NCBI GenBank assembly: GCA_026004795.1
Contig: BPJV01000010.1
Coordinates: 147,884 to 211,883, forward strand
DNA: 64,000 nucleotides
Direction of reading: 5' to 3'
Origin: Pirellulaceae bacterium
Lineage (GTDB): Bacteria; Planctomycetota; Planctomycetia; Pirellulales; Pirellulaceae
A model generated the notes under the pieces. The model was not told the origin of the DNA and did no database searches. It saw only the letters and a program-made list of their open reading frames with translations. Shown piece by piece: positions 1 to 8,520 of the stretch. Position 1 is the stretch's first letter. Each line of letters opens with the position of its first letter. The translations under genes were made by a program, and so were the position numbers.

Positions 1-1
1 T

Positions 2-232
2 CGCAAGAACCTCGGGACGCTCATGTCGGGCACCGCCGCGTTGATGTTGGCCGTACAATTCTGGCATGGCTTTGGCGGTGGTTTGTACATGGCGTGGTAC
101 CTGCCGCTCACCATCCTGACCATGTTCCGTCCCAATCTGGATGATCGGATTGCCTTGACCGTAGTTCGCGGTGGACGCAAGCTGGGCACCGTCTCCAGTA
201 CCGGTGGCAGCGTTTCGGTCTCGGACCGGTAG
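2..232 (+). CDS. C-terminal end of an unidentified membrane protein (5' end outside window)
   Basis: The reading frame is already open at the left edge, so only the last 76 residues are visible. They contain two hydrophobic stretches, the first around the segment TAALMLAVQFW and the second around MAWYLPLTILTMF, joined by a short glycine-rich turn. The chain then runs into a motif FRPNLDDRIAL and a hydrophilic tail rich in Gly, Ser and Val. This is the look of the last two membrane segments of a polytopic protein with a cytoplasmic tail, but the family cannot be named from this fragment. The internal ATG at 23 is not a credible start because it would begin inside the hydrophobic region. The next gene is convergent. 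Confidence 0.55.
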   Translation, partial: RKNLGTLMSGTAALMLAVQFWHGFGGGLYMAWYLPLTILTMFRPNLDDRIALTVVRGGRKLGTVSSTGGSVSVSDR

Positions 233-658
233 CTCCAGATTTCCAGCCGACGCACCACTCCCGGCGGACGCAACCGTGCGTTCCTACTGCATGGCATGCT
301 CATCACCGGGAACGCGTTCGGTCTTCGGTCTCTGTAGCGTCCACCATCCACGCGACTGGTTGTCCGTTCGCCGCGTCCCTCCCCCCGGCGACCATCAGGG
401 GCGGTCGCTTTTCTCGCTGCCCGAAGCGTCGGCCTCAGGAGGGCGCTGCACCTCTACACGGCGCAGTAAGCCAAGACGATGCCTGTTTCGTTCCTGCTGC
501 TAGGTTCATGCCAAGCAGCTATTTGTCCAAAACTACCTTTGCTGCCCAGGAAACACGGGGTGCGTGCGAGTCTGGCCAGAAACGGTGGCATGGTCCAGTC
601 GCTTGGACAGCCCCTCTTATCGTAGCGGCAGGTCGCCAACCGTCGCAGTGCCGCGCAG
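233..658. other. Gene-free convergent intergenic region
   Basis: This stretch separates the ends of two convergent genes. Short open frames exist on both strands, but they overlap one another and show no domain, signal peptide or ribosome binding site. No clear hairpin followed by a T-run is visible. Confidence 0.5.
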
Positions 659-2611
659 TCAGGCGGCAGCGCGAACCAGGTGCGGTCGTTCCACCAACGT
701 TCCGTCAACGACTTCGTAAACGCGATCAGCCAGTTCCAACAACTTCTCGCGATGGGTAATGATCAACATCGTCCGCTCGCCGCGGTGTTCGGCCAGTGAC
801 TGTCGGATAAGCTCTTCGCTCTGCATGTCGATCTGGCTGGTCGATTCATCCAAGATAAGGATCTCCGGGTCACACAGCAAAGCTCTGGCCAGGGCAATCC
901 GCTGTCTTTGGCCACCACTGAGGCGGGAACCGTTCTCACCGACGATGGTTTCGTAGCCTTCGGGGAGCACCGTGGTAATGAACTCGTGAGCATGCGCTTC
1001 TTGGGCGGCTCGTATGACCTCCTCATCGCTCGCCTCAGGTCGACCGTAGCGAATGTTGGCCGCCACCGTGTCGTTGAACAATTCCGTGCTCTGGTTGACC
1101 AATGCCATACGTCGGCGCACGTCCTCAACCCGCATCTCGCGAAAATCGACTCCATCGAAACACAATCGTCCACTGCTCGGATCGTAGAAGCGTCCCAGCA
1201 GATGGATCATCGTCGATTTGCCGCTGCCATTGTGCCCGATGATGGCGATGGTCGAGCCGAAGGGGACTTCCAGGTTGACATCGCGGAGGATGGGATGCCC
1301 CGGCTGGTAGGCGAAATCAACGTGCTCCAGCGTCAAGCGACGATGCGGTGAGGAAACCTCGCGCGGTTGCTCGGGATCGCGAATCTGGTTCTTGGTATCG
1401 AGCACTGGAAACAGCGCATCGGCGGCCATGGCCCCAGCATAAATCGAAGAATAGACAGCGGAAAGCTTGCGGAGCGGGTCACTGATACCGATCAGCATGC
1501 CGAAGAATACAAGCAGTGCCGAGACGCTCAGCGGCTCATCGGTGATCGGCAGTCCCAGCAGCGTCGTCTCCTGATTGAGCACCAGATAGGCGCCGCCGAC
1601 GACGGTGGTTCCCAGCATGGCCAGCCCCAAGAACTCGATGATCGGTTTGGACAAGCTGCTGTAAAAGACGAACTTCAAACCGAAGTCACGAAGCATCTGC
1701 GTGGCGCGGTCGAAACGTTTCGCTTCCCGCTCTTCCATGCGAAATATCTGCACCGTATTGATGTTGCTCAGCGCCTCCAGCATGACGGTGTTGTAATTGG
1801 CCGCTTTGTCGAGCTGCCCGCGGGAGATGCTTTTCAACTTCTTGGTAACCAGGTACAGCATCACACCGACCACCGGCGCGACGACGATGCTGAGCAACAA
1901 CAGACGCCAACAGATCATGCCGGCCCCAATAAGGCACGACAAGATTTTCAACGGTTCGCGCAGCAGGGCTCCCATAGCTGCCATCAAGCCATTGGTAAGC
2001 ATGTCGGTGGTGTGCGTGATGTTCGTGGCGAATCCACTCATGCCGTAGTTGGCAAAGCTGGCACGATCCATGGCCAGCGCTTTCTCGAACACGCGCATCT
2101 TTATGTGACGCGAGATGTTCAAGGCGACTCGACCGACCAGCAGCTCATTGGCGATTAAGAAGAAGTGCTTGACCAACGTGGAGACGATTAGAACGGCCAT
2201 GATAAGGGCAATCGTTTGAAACGGATCGTTAGGAACGTAAGCCTTGATCCATGGTTCCATCCGCTGATAACTGTGCAGCTTGAGCTGCGCCTGCTGCCGC
2301 TCCGCCTCCACCTCGGCCAGCCGGGCAGTGAGCTGGCGCCGTTGCTCTTCATCCATCGGTGCGGATTGGATCTGGCTCTCGATCCGTGCCGCCTCCGCGC
2401 TATGCGCGTTCAATTGCTGCTGGTAGTTCTCGATTTCCGTATCAATCCACTCATGCATCGATTTGCCATGAATGGTGACTTCCAGTACTGGATAGAAGGC
2501 ACCAATGTTGGCTCCCCACAACGCGGCAACGGCCAGTGAGCAGCACGCCGCCAGGGCGATGCTGGGCCAAAACGGCGCGGCCATCCTCAGCGCACGGAAG
2601 AAATTATGCAT
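659..2611 (-). CDS. ABC exporter, fused permease-ATPase (MsbA/MdlB-like)
   Basis: A 650-residue type IV ABC half-transporter: an N-terminal six-helix membrane domain fused to a nucleotide-binding domain. In the ATPase part the Walker A motif GHNGSGKST, the signature LSGGQRQRIALARAL, the Walker B segment ILILDEST and an H-loop (IITHRE) are all intact, so it should hydrolyse ATP as a homodimer or heterodimer. The substrate is unknown; lipid or peptide export is typical of the family. An odd feature is about 80 charged, Gln/Glu/Arg-rich residues (roughly 50-125) between the first and second membrane helices, predicted to form a coiled coil outside the cytoplasmic membrane; ordinary exporters have only a short loop there. 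The gene stands alone, with no strong ribosome binding site before the ATG at 2611. Confidence 0.9.
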   Translation of the reverse strand: MHNFFRALRMAAPFWPSIALAACCSLAVAALWGANIGAFYPVLEVTIHGKSMHEWIDTEIENYQQQLNAHSAEAARIESQIQSAPMDEEQRRQLTARLAEVEAERQQAQLKLHSYQRMEPWIKAYVPNDPFQTIALIMAVLIVSTLVKHFFLIANELLVGRVALNISRHIKMRVFEKALAMDRASFANYGMSGFATNITHTTDMLTNGLMAAMGALLREPLKILSCLIGAGMICWRLLLLSIVVAPVVGVMLYLVTKKLKSISRGQLDKAANYNTVMLEALSNINTVQIFRMEEREAKRFDRATQMLRDFGLKFVFYSSLSKPIIEFLGLAMLGTTVVGGAYLVLNQETTLLGLPITDEPLSVSALLVFFGMLIGISDPLRKLSAVYSSIYAGAMAADALFPVLDTKNQIRDPEQPREVSSPHRRLTLEHVDFAYQPGHPILRDVNLEVPFGSTIAIIGHNGSGKSTMIHLLGRFYDPSSGRLCFDGVDFREMRVEDVRRRMALVNQSTELFNDTVAANIRYGRPEASDEEVIRAAQEAHAHEFITTVLPEGYETIVGENGSRLSGGQRQRIALARALLCDPEILILDESTSQIDMQSEELIRQSLAEHRGERTMLIITHREKLLELADRVYEVVDGTLVERPHLVRAAA

Positions 2612-3060
2612 CTTTGCGAACCTAGGTCTTTTTTTCTACGAGTAAAGCGGCTGGTCGGAACGAGCGCGATCCTTCCCTCCCTCTGCACCGGCCGACCAAT
2701 TCTCCTGTTGCTTGATCGTGATCGGTGAGCCGAGTGGGGGCAGGCAGTACCCCCAAGGATCCGCTGTCCCCAGCGAGAAATACTCAATAGTCCCGCAGCG
2801 CGTAAACCCCACCCTGGTTGCGAGGAACGATAATGCTAGCCAGCCCAACCCCACGGCACGGGGAATCAGTAGGTGGAGCAGGCCGAGCGACTATCGGAGT
2901 TGGCGGGAGGATTTGCGAGGGAGTCGGTCCGCCTCACGTGGCCATCGTCCGCCGCCATAGCTCAAGACACGAGGTTCTGCGCTGCCGCTGTGCGGCGAAA
3001 ACTGTAGAAGGTCAGACCGGTGCGAGTTCTCGACCTCGGTTCCTTTCCTGTGCGGTCGAA
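2612..3060. other. Intergenic region upstream of the ABC exporter
   Basis: About 450 bases between the start of the exporter and the stop of the DUF1559 gene, both on the minus strand. It should hold the exporter promoter and the end of the secretion operon transcript. No convincing gene, RNA or repeat was found; the open frames here lack ribosome binding sites and family features. Confidence 0.45.
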
Positions 3061-3960
3061 TTAGAAATGGTCGCCGACCAACTCCCCATCGGCTCGATTG
3101 CCCAGCCGCTGCAAGAGCGTGGCATCGATGGTGAGCGACAGGAATCGTACCGATCCGTCGGCAAACGTTGCATTGATGCCGCCATGATGGGCACTGGCGA
3201 ATCCGCCGACGAATAGCGGGTCGGGTTCGGAGGGGGGAGATGTGGATTGCAAGCGGCTCACAGCCCACTCGAGGTCGCGGCAATCAGTGATTTCCGACAT
3301 GTTGGCCAACGTGGCTCGCGTGCCAGATACCCATCCCAATCGCGGAGCGGCAATGGCGCGTTCGCCCAGCAATAACGTATAAGTCGATCCGTCTTCGATG
3401 TCAGAAAATGCGATGCGCGAATTCAAGAACAACAAGCCGTTGTTATCGACATCGATGGGAGCTTCCCGATCATGATGGCATCCAGCGTAAACCGTGTCGG
3501 CCGGAGAACCCCACTGGTACGGAAAGGACGGACACATGAAGATCGTCACGCCGTAGTCTCGCACCTCGGCGTTGACCGGCGCGTAGGCGCCCGCCTCGAT
3601 GTCGAACTTGGCAAACGCATTTCGTTCCTCGATGTACGGTAGGATTTGCACCAGCCAACTGACATGTTGCCCCACCGGTTCCGACCGGATCGGCCCGGTG
3701 GGATTGAGCACGCCCGCCGGCAATCGCTCCATGTTGAATTCAAAGTGATGGATTCCCAGCCCTAACTGCATCAAATTGTTATTGCAGGAAGCGCGCCGCG
3801 CCGCCTCGCGGGCCGCCTGCACAGCGGGCAGCAGCAGGCCGGTCAGAATGCCGATGATGGCGATGACCACCAAGAGTTCCACTAGGGTGAAGCCAATTGG
3901 CCGGCGGTACCGAGCGCGTCGAGACCTAAGAGCAAGTACCGTTGTGTGGCGACGTTTCAT
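3061..3960 (-). CDS. DUF1559 protein with type IV pilin-like N-terminus
   Basis: A 299-residue member of the planctomycete DUF1559 family. After a short basic leader comes the prepilin peptidase motif [15 protein letters not shown] with the usual Glu at position +5, then the hallmark [14 protein letters not shown] and NNLMQLGL segments. The C-terminus carries the family signature HHGGINATFADGSVRFL. The protein is expected to be cleaved by prepilin peptidase and assembled or secreted through a type II-secretion/type IV-pilus-like machine; the exact role of the family is not known. It is the last gene of a minus-strand operon of pseudopilin and GspF-like genes, and its ATG overlaps the stop of the preceding gene (ATGA), which suggests translational coupling. 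Confidence 0.9.
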   Translation of the reverse strand: MKRRHTTVLALRSRRARYRRPIGFTLVELLVVIAIIGILTGLLLPAVQAAREAARRASCNNNLMQLGLGIHHFEFNMERLPAGVLNPTGPIRSEPVGQHVSWLVQILPYIEERNAFAKFDIEAGAYAPVNAEVRDYGVTIFMCPSFPYQWGSPADTVYAGCHHDREAPIDVDNNGLLFLNSRIAFSDIEDGSTYTLLLGERAIAAPRLGWVSGTRATLANMSEITDCRDLEWAVSRLQSTSPPSEPDPLFVGGFASAHHGGINATFADGSVRFLSLTIDATLLQRLGNRADGELVGDHF

Positions 3961-4511
3961 GATTGAACTCCTGGAGATAGGGCATGGCCTGTGACTAACG
4001 GCAGTGAAACAGGGAAGGCATCAGAGCGATGGATAGTCTCGTAGGGATTGTCGACGTGGATCGGCAAGGCGACTTCGATTTCAATCAGTACCTCCTGAAC
4101 GGCTGGTCGTGGTGGCTCTCCGCCTGTAGACACATCCTTCGGCCGATCCTGGGGATCATCGGCACTAGTGGCCCTGGGAGTGACGTTGATGGAAATCGTC
4201 GCCCCGGCGGGTTGAATCACCTCGGCAGGCATCATCCATATCTCGCCTGCGTAGGCTGGATCGGCCTGGAGGGAATGCAATGCCTGTTGGCGTCCTGCAT
4301 CGATCAACCATTGCGCTTGATGCAACCGTCCCTGTCGCCACTGATGCCGCCGTTGCTGCAGCACGGAATGCACGGCTGCAGCGATAAGCGAGAAAGCCAC
4401 CAGCAAGCAGATCAGCATGCACACGGTCAATGCCCCTCGCCGTCGAGTGTCGAGTCGGCCAATCGGTTGGCGGAGATCGTCACGGTGGCACGAGTTTACC
4501 GAGTACGTCAT
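3957..4511 (-). CDS. Pilus/secretion-associated membrane protein with one N-terminal TM
   Basis: A 184-residue protein with a basic N-terminus, one strong membrane segment at about residues 28-48 (ALTVCMLICLLVAFSLI) and a soluble domain with the pattern of a GspK/PilX-type minor pilin (RRHQWRQGRLHQAQWLIDAGRQQAL). There is no canonical FTLxE motif, so it may be a minor pseudopilin or a membrane adaptor. Its start and stop codons overlap those of its neighbours by four bases on both sides, placing it firmly inside the pseudopilus operon. The family assignment is inferred mainly from position. Confidence 0.7.
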   Translation of the reverse strand: MTYSVNSCHRDDLRQPIGRLDTRRRGALTVCMLICLLVAFSLIAAAVHSVLQQRRHQWRQGRLHQAQWLIDAGRQQALHSLQADPAYAGEIWMMPAEVIQPAGATISINVTPRATSADDPQDRPKDVSTGGEPPRPAVQEVLIEIEVALPIHVDNPYETIHRSDAFPVSLPLVTGHALSPGVQS

Positions 4512-4990
4512 TGGGGATCCCTCGTGGGATGGTTAGCCCAGCGTCCCACCGCGGCTTCGATCTGCAGCACCTGCCGTGTCTCATTATTGGGCGTGAGGGA
4601 ATGCACGGTGAGCAGCACGCGGTCACTACCAGTTATTGCTTGGAAATCAATTACGGCGTCGGCGGGCAACGAGAAATGCTGATACTCGATGGTTTCTGCA
4701 GCCCGAGAGATGCGCAGTAGTCCTCGTTCGTCGCGGATGTATTCGATAGCGGCTGGGCCGGTAGCCAGCGTCAATTTCCGTGATCCGATCTCCACTACCG
4801 CTTCCGCCAAATGAGCATCCCGCCGCAGTTGCAGGCACAGCGCGCTCCAATCGTGCACCTGTTCCATGCCGCTCAACGCCGTTTCCTGCACTTGCATGGT
4901 CCGCTCCAGTAGATGCACGGCCAACACCATAAGCCCACTACCAAGAACAAGCACTTGCATGACCTCGACCAGGGAAAAACCACGTTTCAT
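4508..4990 (-). CDS. Pseudopilin-like protein (GspJ/GspI type)
   Basis: A 160-residue protein starting MKRGFSLVEVMQVLVLGSG, a classic type IV prepilin leader with Phe +1 and Glu +5. The ATG at 4990 is chosen over a longer upstream frame because it gives the canonical leader and lies after a GGGAGAAG ribosome binding site. The rest contains a probable helix extension (LLERTMQVQETALSGMEQV) and a small beta-rich domain, as in minor pseudopilins. It would be processed by prepilin peptidase and enter a pseudopilus. It lies 17 bases after the preceding gene and overlaps the following gene by four bases. Confidence 0.8.
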   Translation of the reverse strand: MKRGFSLVEVMQVLVLGSGLMVLAVHLLERTMQVQETALSGMEQVHDWSALCLQLRRDAHLAEAVVEIGSRKLTLATGPAAIEYIRDERGLLRISRAAETIEYQHFSLPADAVIDFQAITGSDRVLLTVHSLTPNNETRQVLQIEAAVGRWANHPTRDPQ

Positions 4991-5007
4991 GGCAATCGCT
5001 TCTCCCG

Positions 5008-5454
5008 TTACCTTGTGGCAATCCTGTTGCCGAAAGCGGCCGGCGGCCTCACCCAGGCGACACGGCTCAAGTGGAATCCAATGGAACCATGGCTCTCGGC
5101 CCAATGCAAACGCACGACCACTCGCTCGCCGAAGGCATCGTCGATGCGCTCGGCTTGCAGTTCGGCGCCCGGTAAACTCGCCCTCGCCCACTCCGAGAGT
5201 TCGCTACCGCGGACGGCCGCCTCCAGATCCTCGACAGGACTCGACACTAGACGCGCGAGTTGGTTGTCGATCTCGGTCTGAGCAACCTGATACTGCCGAC
5301 TGTGGGCGACCAGACGCAAACAGGTGGTGGTCAGGCGGCCAATCAGTGTGGCCGTTGCCAGAAAGATCGTCGCCGCAACGAGCAACTCCATCGCTACGGC
5401 ACCACGCCGATGACCAGCTCGGCGGTCGTGCAATCTGTTCCCTATGCATCGCAT
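5008..5454 (-). CDS. Pseudopilin-like protein (GspI-like)
   Basis: A 148-residue protein whose N-terminus is basic (HDRRAGHRRGAVAMELLVAATIFLA), with a hydrophobic helix and a Glu in the position expected of a pilin-like leader (A-M-E-L-L-V), followed by a helix containing TEIDNQLARLVSSPVEDLEAAV. The cleavage site is less canonical than in the two neighbouring pseudopilins. The gene lies three bases after the GspF-like gene and 17 bases before the next pseudopilin gene, so it is almost certainly co-transcribed. A minor pseudopilin role is likely but not proven. Confidence 0.7.
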   Translation of the reverse strand: MRCIGNRLHDRRAGHRRGAVAMELLVAATIFLATATLIGRLTTTCLRLVAHSRQYQVAQTEIDNQLARLVSSPVEDLEAAVRGSELSEWARASLPGAELQAERIDDAFGERVVVRLHWAESHGSIGFHLSRVAWVRPPAAFGNRIATR

Positions 5455-5457
5455 TGT

Positions 5458-6561
5458 CTAAGCCTGACTCCAAGTGAGAAAGGGAATAATGTTGAAGAAG
5501 CCTGCGACAATGGCAGCGACCACCAACCCCACGGCTACCACCACCAGCGGCTGTATTAAAATGCTCCGCATGTTGCCGAGATGGGCAGCCTGCCGGCGGG
5601 CTTGCAAAGCAATCTGTTCCAGTAGGAAAGTCCGCATGGGCGAATCGGTGGCCTCTGCCAGAGCGCCTGCTTGGTCGGACGTCAGCAGTTGAACGCGGCG
5701 GAGGCTGTCCCACTGGTCGGCCCCTTGCTCGATTTCGTTGCGTGCCTCCAACAACCGTTGTCGCCAAATCGGGTGATAGTGGTAATACGCCAAGGCCGAT
5801 AGGATGCTAGGCAGTGGCCGGCCTTGTCGGACTCCGATCACAATCGTCTCCAGTACCACCGCGCGCTGTTCGTTGTTACTGGCACCGAACATGCGATAAT
5901 GCATGCGTCGCACCCGGTGGCGCAGGCGAGGGGTGCCCCACCACAAACATCCCATCAAAACACTCACCGCCACGATCAACGGAAGACGGTTGGCAATCTC
6001 CTGGCTAGCCGTCAACACGGACTGGGAATATGCTGGCGGCGCCTGGCCACTGTCCTGCAGAAGGGCGTGCATTATCGGGGCGATTACACATCCCAAGAAA
6101 GTCACCGCCAACACAAGTGCTACCGCATATCCGATCAGGTACCGCCGGTGCGGCCAAGGGGCGACCGCACCGGTCTGGTAGGTGCGAAGAACTTGTTCAA
6201 GATGCTCCAGCACGGCCGGCAAGGTTCCACTGCGGACGGCACACTGCAGTTGCAAAAGAGTTGCATCGGTGACTACGCCGGGAGTGCGTTGGAGCGCCTC
6301 GGCGATATCCAGCCCGCTCGACAAGTGGTTTGCCAAGCGGTGCAACTGCCGCCGCGCCCGCCACCGATGCTCCCCTGCCAAGTCCCGCACCAGTTTCGCC
6401 AAATCCAATCGCTGGTGAACACTCATTTGCAACAACTGCAAAAGTGAATATTCGAGTTCCGCCCGACGGGGTGGACACCACCAATAGGTGGATCGCCAGT
6501 TGCTGACGGTTCGATCCTGATGGGTGTTTTTCGCGGCGATGTTGGTGGCATTGGTCATCAT
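5458..6561 (-). CDS. Type II secretion system F-family protein (GspF/PilC-like)
   Basis: A 367-residue inner-membrane platform protein. It shows the two-fold GspF architecture: a first helical T2SF domain (about residues 37-130), two membrane helices (about 140-165 and 190-210), a second T2SF domain (about 235-330) and a C-terminal membrane helix (LVVVAVGLVVAAIVAGFFNI). GspF proteins connect the assembly ATPase to the growing pseudopilus. No assembly ATPase (GspE) or secretin (GspD) is encoded in this window, so those parts must come from elsewhere. The N-terminal 35 residues are variable. Gene order and spacing tie it to the pseudopilin genes downstream. Confidence 0.85.
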   Translation of the reverse strand: MMTNATNIAAKNTHQDRTVSNWRSTYWWCPPRRAELEYSLLQLLQMSVHQRLDLAKLVRDLAGEHRWRARRQLHRLANHLSSGLDIAEALQRTPGVVTDATLLQLQCAVRSGTLPAVLEHLEQVLRTYQTGAVAPWPHRRYLIGYAVALVLAVTFLGCVIAPIMHALLQDSGQAPPAYSQSVLTASQEIANRLPLIVAVSVLMGCLWWGTPRLRHRVRRMHYRMFGASNNEQRAVVLETIVIGVRQGRPLPSILSALAYYHYHPIWRQRLLEARNEIEQGADQWDSLRRVQLLTSDQAGALAEATDSPMRTFLLEQIALQARRQAAHLGNMRSILIQPLVVVAVGLVVAAIVAGFFNIIPFLTWSQA

Positions 6562-6588
6562 AGACGGCTCTCGGTTTCCGATCGCGGC

Positions 6589-7155
6589 TCAGGCTAACTC
6601 GGAAACTAGCTGGACCAAGGGGGCAAACAGCGATAGGACGGTCATGCCAATCAATATTCCCAGTAACAGCGTTCCGAGGATCGGTAACATGACGGCGAAT
6701 TGTTTCCACCGCCAAGATGCCTGGTCGATGTAGGTGATCCCCAGACGGTCGAGCATGGCCGTTCGCTGTTCGCGACTAAGTTCGTCCGCCAGGGCACGTT
6801 GCACCAACGGTGGCAGGCGTCGCAGCCTGGATGCCACTGGTGGCGTCAGCTCCATCTCCGATGCGAAGAATTGTGCCCATTGACGAAAGGCCTCTGCCAG
6901 ATAGCGATCGGCAGTGACGGAGGCAGTGGCTTGCAAAGCCAGCTCCAGCGGCAACCCCAGGGCGATCCAGCCGCTCAGCATTCGCGATGACCATCCCATA
7001 GCCCATAGGTCGGTACTGGTACCGGCCACCAGCGGGCCGCACAATCGGTTGGCCAAGGAGAATCTTGTGGCCATCCGCCAGAGGATCCAAGTCATCCTGT
7101 TCGAGGACTTTCCTGACCGCCGCTCGGATGCTTTGGCGGAATAGAGGAATCGCAT
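6589..7155 (-). CDS. Short GspF-like protein (second T2SF domain and C-terminal TM only)
   Basis: A 188-residue protein that resembles the second half of a GspF protein: a helical T2SF-like domain (about residues 55-145, with LALQATASVTADRYLAEAF) followed by a long C-terminal membrane helix (FAVMLPILGTLLLGILIGMTVLSLF). The N-terminal half of a normal GspF is missing. It sits between two other GspF-like genes, 27 bases before the full-length one. It may act with the neighbouring N-terminal-half-like protein as a split platform protein; that is inference. The start is uncertain: ATGs at 7155, 7095 and 7074 are all possible and none has a clear ribosome binding site. Confidence 0.65.
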   Translation of the reverse strand: MRFLYSAKASERRSGKSSNRMTWILWRMATRFSLANRLCGPLVAGTSTDLWAMGWSSRMLSGWIALGLPLELALQATASVTADRYLAEAFRQWAQFFASEMELTPPVASRLRRLPPLVQRALADELSREQRTAMLDRLGITYIDQASWRWKQFAVMLPILGTLLLGILIGMTVLSLFAPLVQLVSELA

Positions 7156-7173
7156 GACTTGTTCGGCTGCGCG

Positions 7174-7446
7174 TTAACGGGAGCGAAATAGGATCAGTAG
7201 CATTTCCACTAATGGGACGTACATCAGGGCGCCGACCAACACGACCGCCGCCCCTCCGGCCAGCGCGTATCGCCAGGACGACCAGTCGAATCGCAGCTCG
7301 TGGCAGGCAATACGGGCCAGGGCCTCGTAAGCGCCCGCTTCAACCGGTGCCCCCACAGCGGGTATTGCTACCGCAGCGCCTTGAGATGCGTCGTCGTTGG
7401 CCTGCTCGGCGGTCTCCTCTTCGCCGTTATCCAGCTTCTCTTGAGA
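7174..7446 (-). pseudogene. Displaced C-terminal segment of the GspF-like protein (out of frame)
   Basis: In the frame next to the upstream gene this stretch encodes a charged linker (SQEKLDNGEEETAEQ, AGAYEALARIACHELRF) and a C-terminal membrane helix (AGGAAVVLVGALMYVPLVEML) of the type that ends GspF proteins. It has no plausible start of its own. It reads naturally as the continuation of the gene at 7368-8108 after a frameshift near the 16-base palindrome at 7434-7449. The upstream frame, by contrast, ends in a low-quality Arg/Ser/Thr-rich tail after that point. The whole gene would then be about 311 residues. Confidence 0.5.
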
Positions 7447-8108
7447 AGCCTGACATCGACGGTGATGCCACTCTCTGCCGCTGTGTCCGCCGCAGGTGCA
7501 CCGCACGCCATGTGGGAATGCCGACCGTGAGCCAAGCGCAACAGACGGGCGAACGTTTGCCTGGCACGACACAAACGCCGCCCGCCGTGCGCAAGGTGGA
7601 TTCCTAAGCCACACCACACCAACGGCAGCCAAATGGCAATACTCTCGCCCACCGGCAGCAGGGCATCCAAAACGCGTTGCGGCTGGGGGCGAGAGCCGGG
7701 GGCAAGCTCCATGTCGGGAAGGACCCGCGCGGCGAGGTAAGCTGCCCCCAGGCTAGCCAGCGCCCAAGTCACGACCACTCGCAAACGATGTTGCTTGACT
7801 CCTTGGGCATAGCATGCCGCCAGGTGCGCCAACATGCAGGGCAAGTGCGTGGCCGATGGCCCCGGCTTTTCGAGCCAATGCCGCAACACCGTCAGGTATA
7901 GATCGGGCACTCCGGGAACGCCCTGTCGCACGATATCGACTAATCGGCGGCCGCGCCCCAACTCGGCCAGCACCTTTTCCTCGAGGTACTGCAGTTCGGC
8001 CGGCCCCCAAGAGGCATGCGCCCCACCAAAATCCAGACGAATTCCAGCTCGATGGAGCTGCAACAGTTCTTGGTGTAGAGCCACCAGTACGCGAACTTCA
8101 TCGGACAT
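7368..8108 (-). CDS. GspF-like protein, N-terminal half (apparently frameshifted near its 3' end)
   Basis: It contains a first T2SF-like helical domain (ELLQLHRAGIRLDF to about residue 95) and two membrane segments (VVVTWALASLGAAYLAARVL and IAIWLPLVWCGLGIHL), as in the N-terminal half of GspF. The ATG at 8108 is preferred to the one at 8147 because a GGGAGAA site lies six bases upstream; the gene then overlaps the anti-sigma-like gene by 11 bases. After about residue 220 the frame degenerates, while the next frame carries a typical terminal membrane helix, so a single-base indel near 7434-7449 is suspected. Whether this is a real mutation, a sequencing error or recoding cannot be told from one sequence. 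Confidence 0.6.
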   Translation of the reverse strand: MSDEVRVLVALHQELLQLHRAGIRLDFGGAHASWGPAELQYLEEKVLAELGRGRRLVDIVRQGVPGVPDLYLTVLRHWLEKPGPSATHLPCMLAHLAACYAQGVKQHRLRVVVTWALASLGAAYLAARVLPDMELAPGSRPQPQRVLDALLPVGESIAIWLPLVWCGLGIHLAHGGRRLCRARQTFARLLRLAHGRHSHMACGAPAADTAAESGITVDVRLLKRSWITAKRRPPSRPTTTHLKALR

Positions 8109-8520
8109 TAGCGTTCTCCCGAGCATGGCGGGAGGAAGGGACTGCACCCATCGATTCGTCCCACGTGAAAGGGGAAGAGAAGCGCACGAATCGAAAGGCG
8201 TCCACTAAAGCCCAATCGACGTTGTATGCTGGGCTGGCACTCCACCGATTGGCCAGTGCCTGAGTTCGTTCCGCGTTCGGCATATGGCGCAAATCGACGC
8301 TCCGATGCAGGGCTACCACCACGGCCATCCATACCGCTACCGTCGCCAGCGCCCACCCACCGAAGCGGCGAGCAGAACGAATCGCTGACGCCCGTTCTCG
8401 CACCACCTCGAGCACTCTAAGGCGAAGGTCCGGTGGGGGGACTACGTAGTCGGCAGCATCGGCGAGCAACGCCTCCACCGCGTCCACGGCCAACGGATCC
8501 AGGTCGGCATCGTCATTCAT
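8098..8520 (-). CDS. Anti-sigma-factor-like one-TM protein
   Basis: A 140-residue protein with an acidic, Ala/Asp/Leu-rich cytoplasmic part (MNDDADLDPLAVDAVEALL), a helix containing PPPDLRLRVLEVVRERA, one membrane helix at about residues 54-72 (GGWALATVAVWMAVVVAL) and a short extracytoplasmic tail. It has no ZAS zinc motif. Its start overlaps the ECF sigma gene, the classic arrangement of a sigma factor with its membrane anti-sigma factor, and that is the basis for the proposed role. It also overlaps the GspF-like gene downstream, linking the regulator pair to the secretion genes. Confidence 0.6.
   Translation of the reverse strand: MNDDADLDPLAVDAVEALLADAADYVVPPPDLRLRVLEVVRERASAIRSARRFGGWALATVAVWMAVVVALHRSVDLRHMPNAERTQALANRWSASPAYNVDWALVDAFRFVRFSSPFTWDESMGAVPSSRHARENANVR

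Noticed and set aside
1367..2158. Long plus-strand frame antisense to the ABC exporter
   Set aside because: It is the complement of strongly conserved ABC-transporter coding sequence and has no features of its own.
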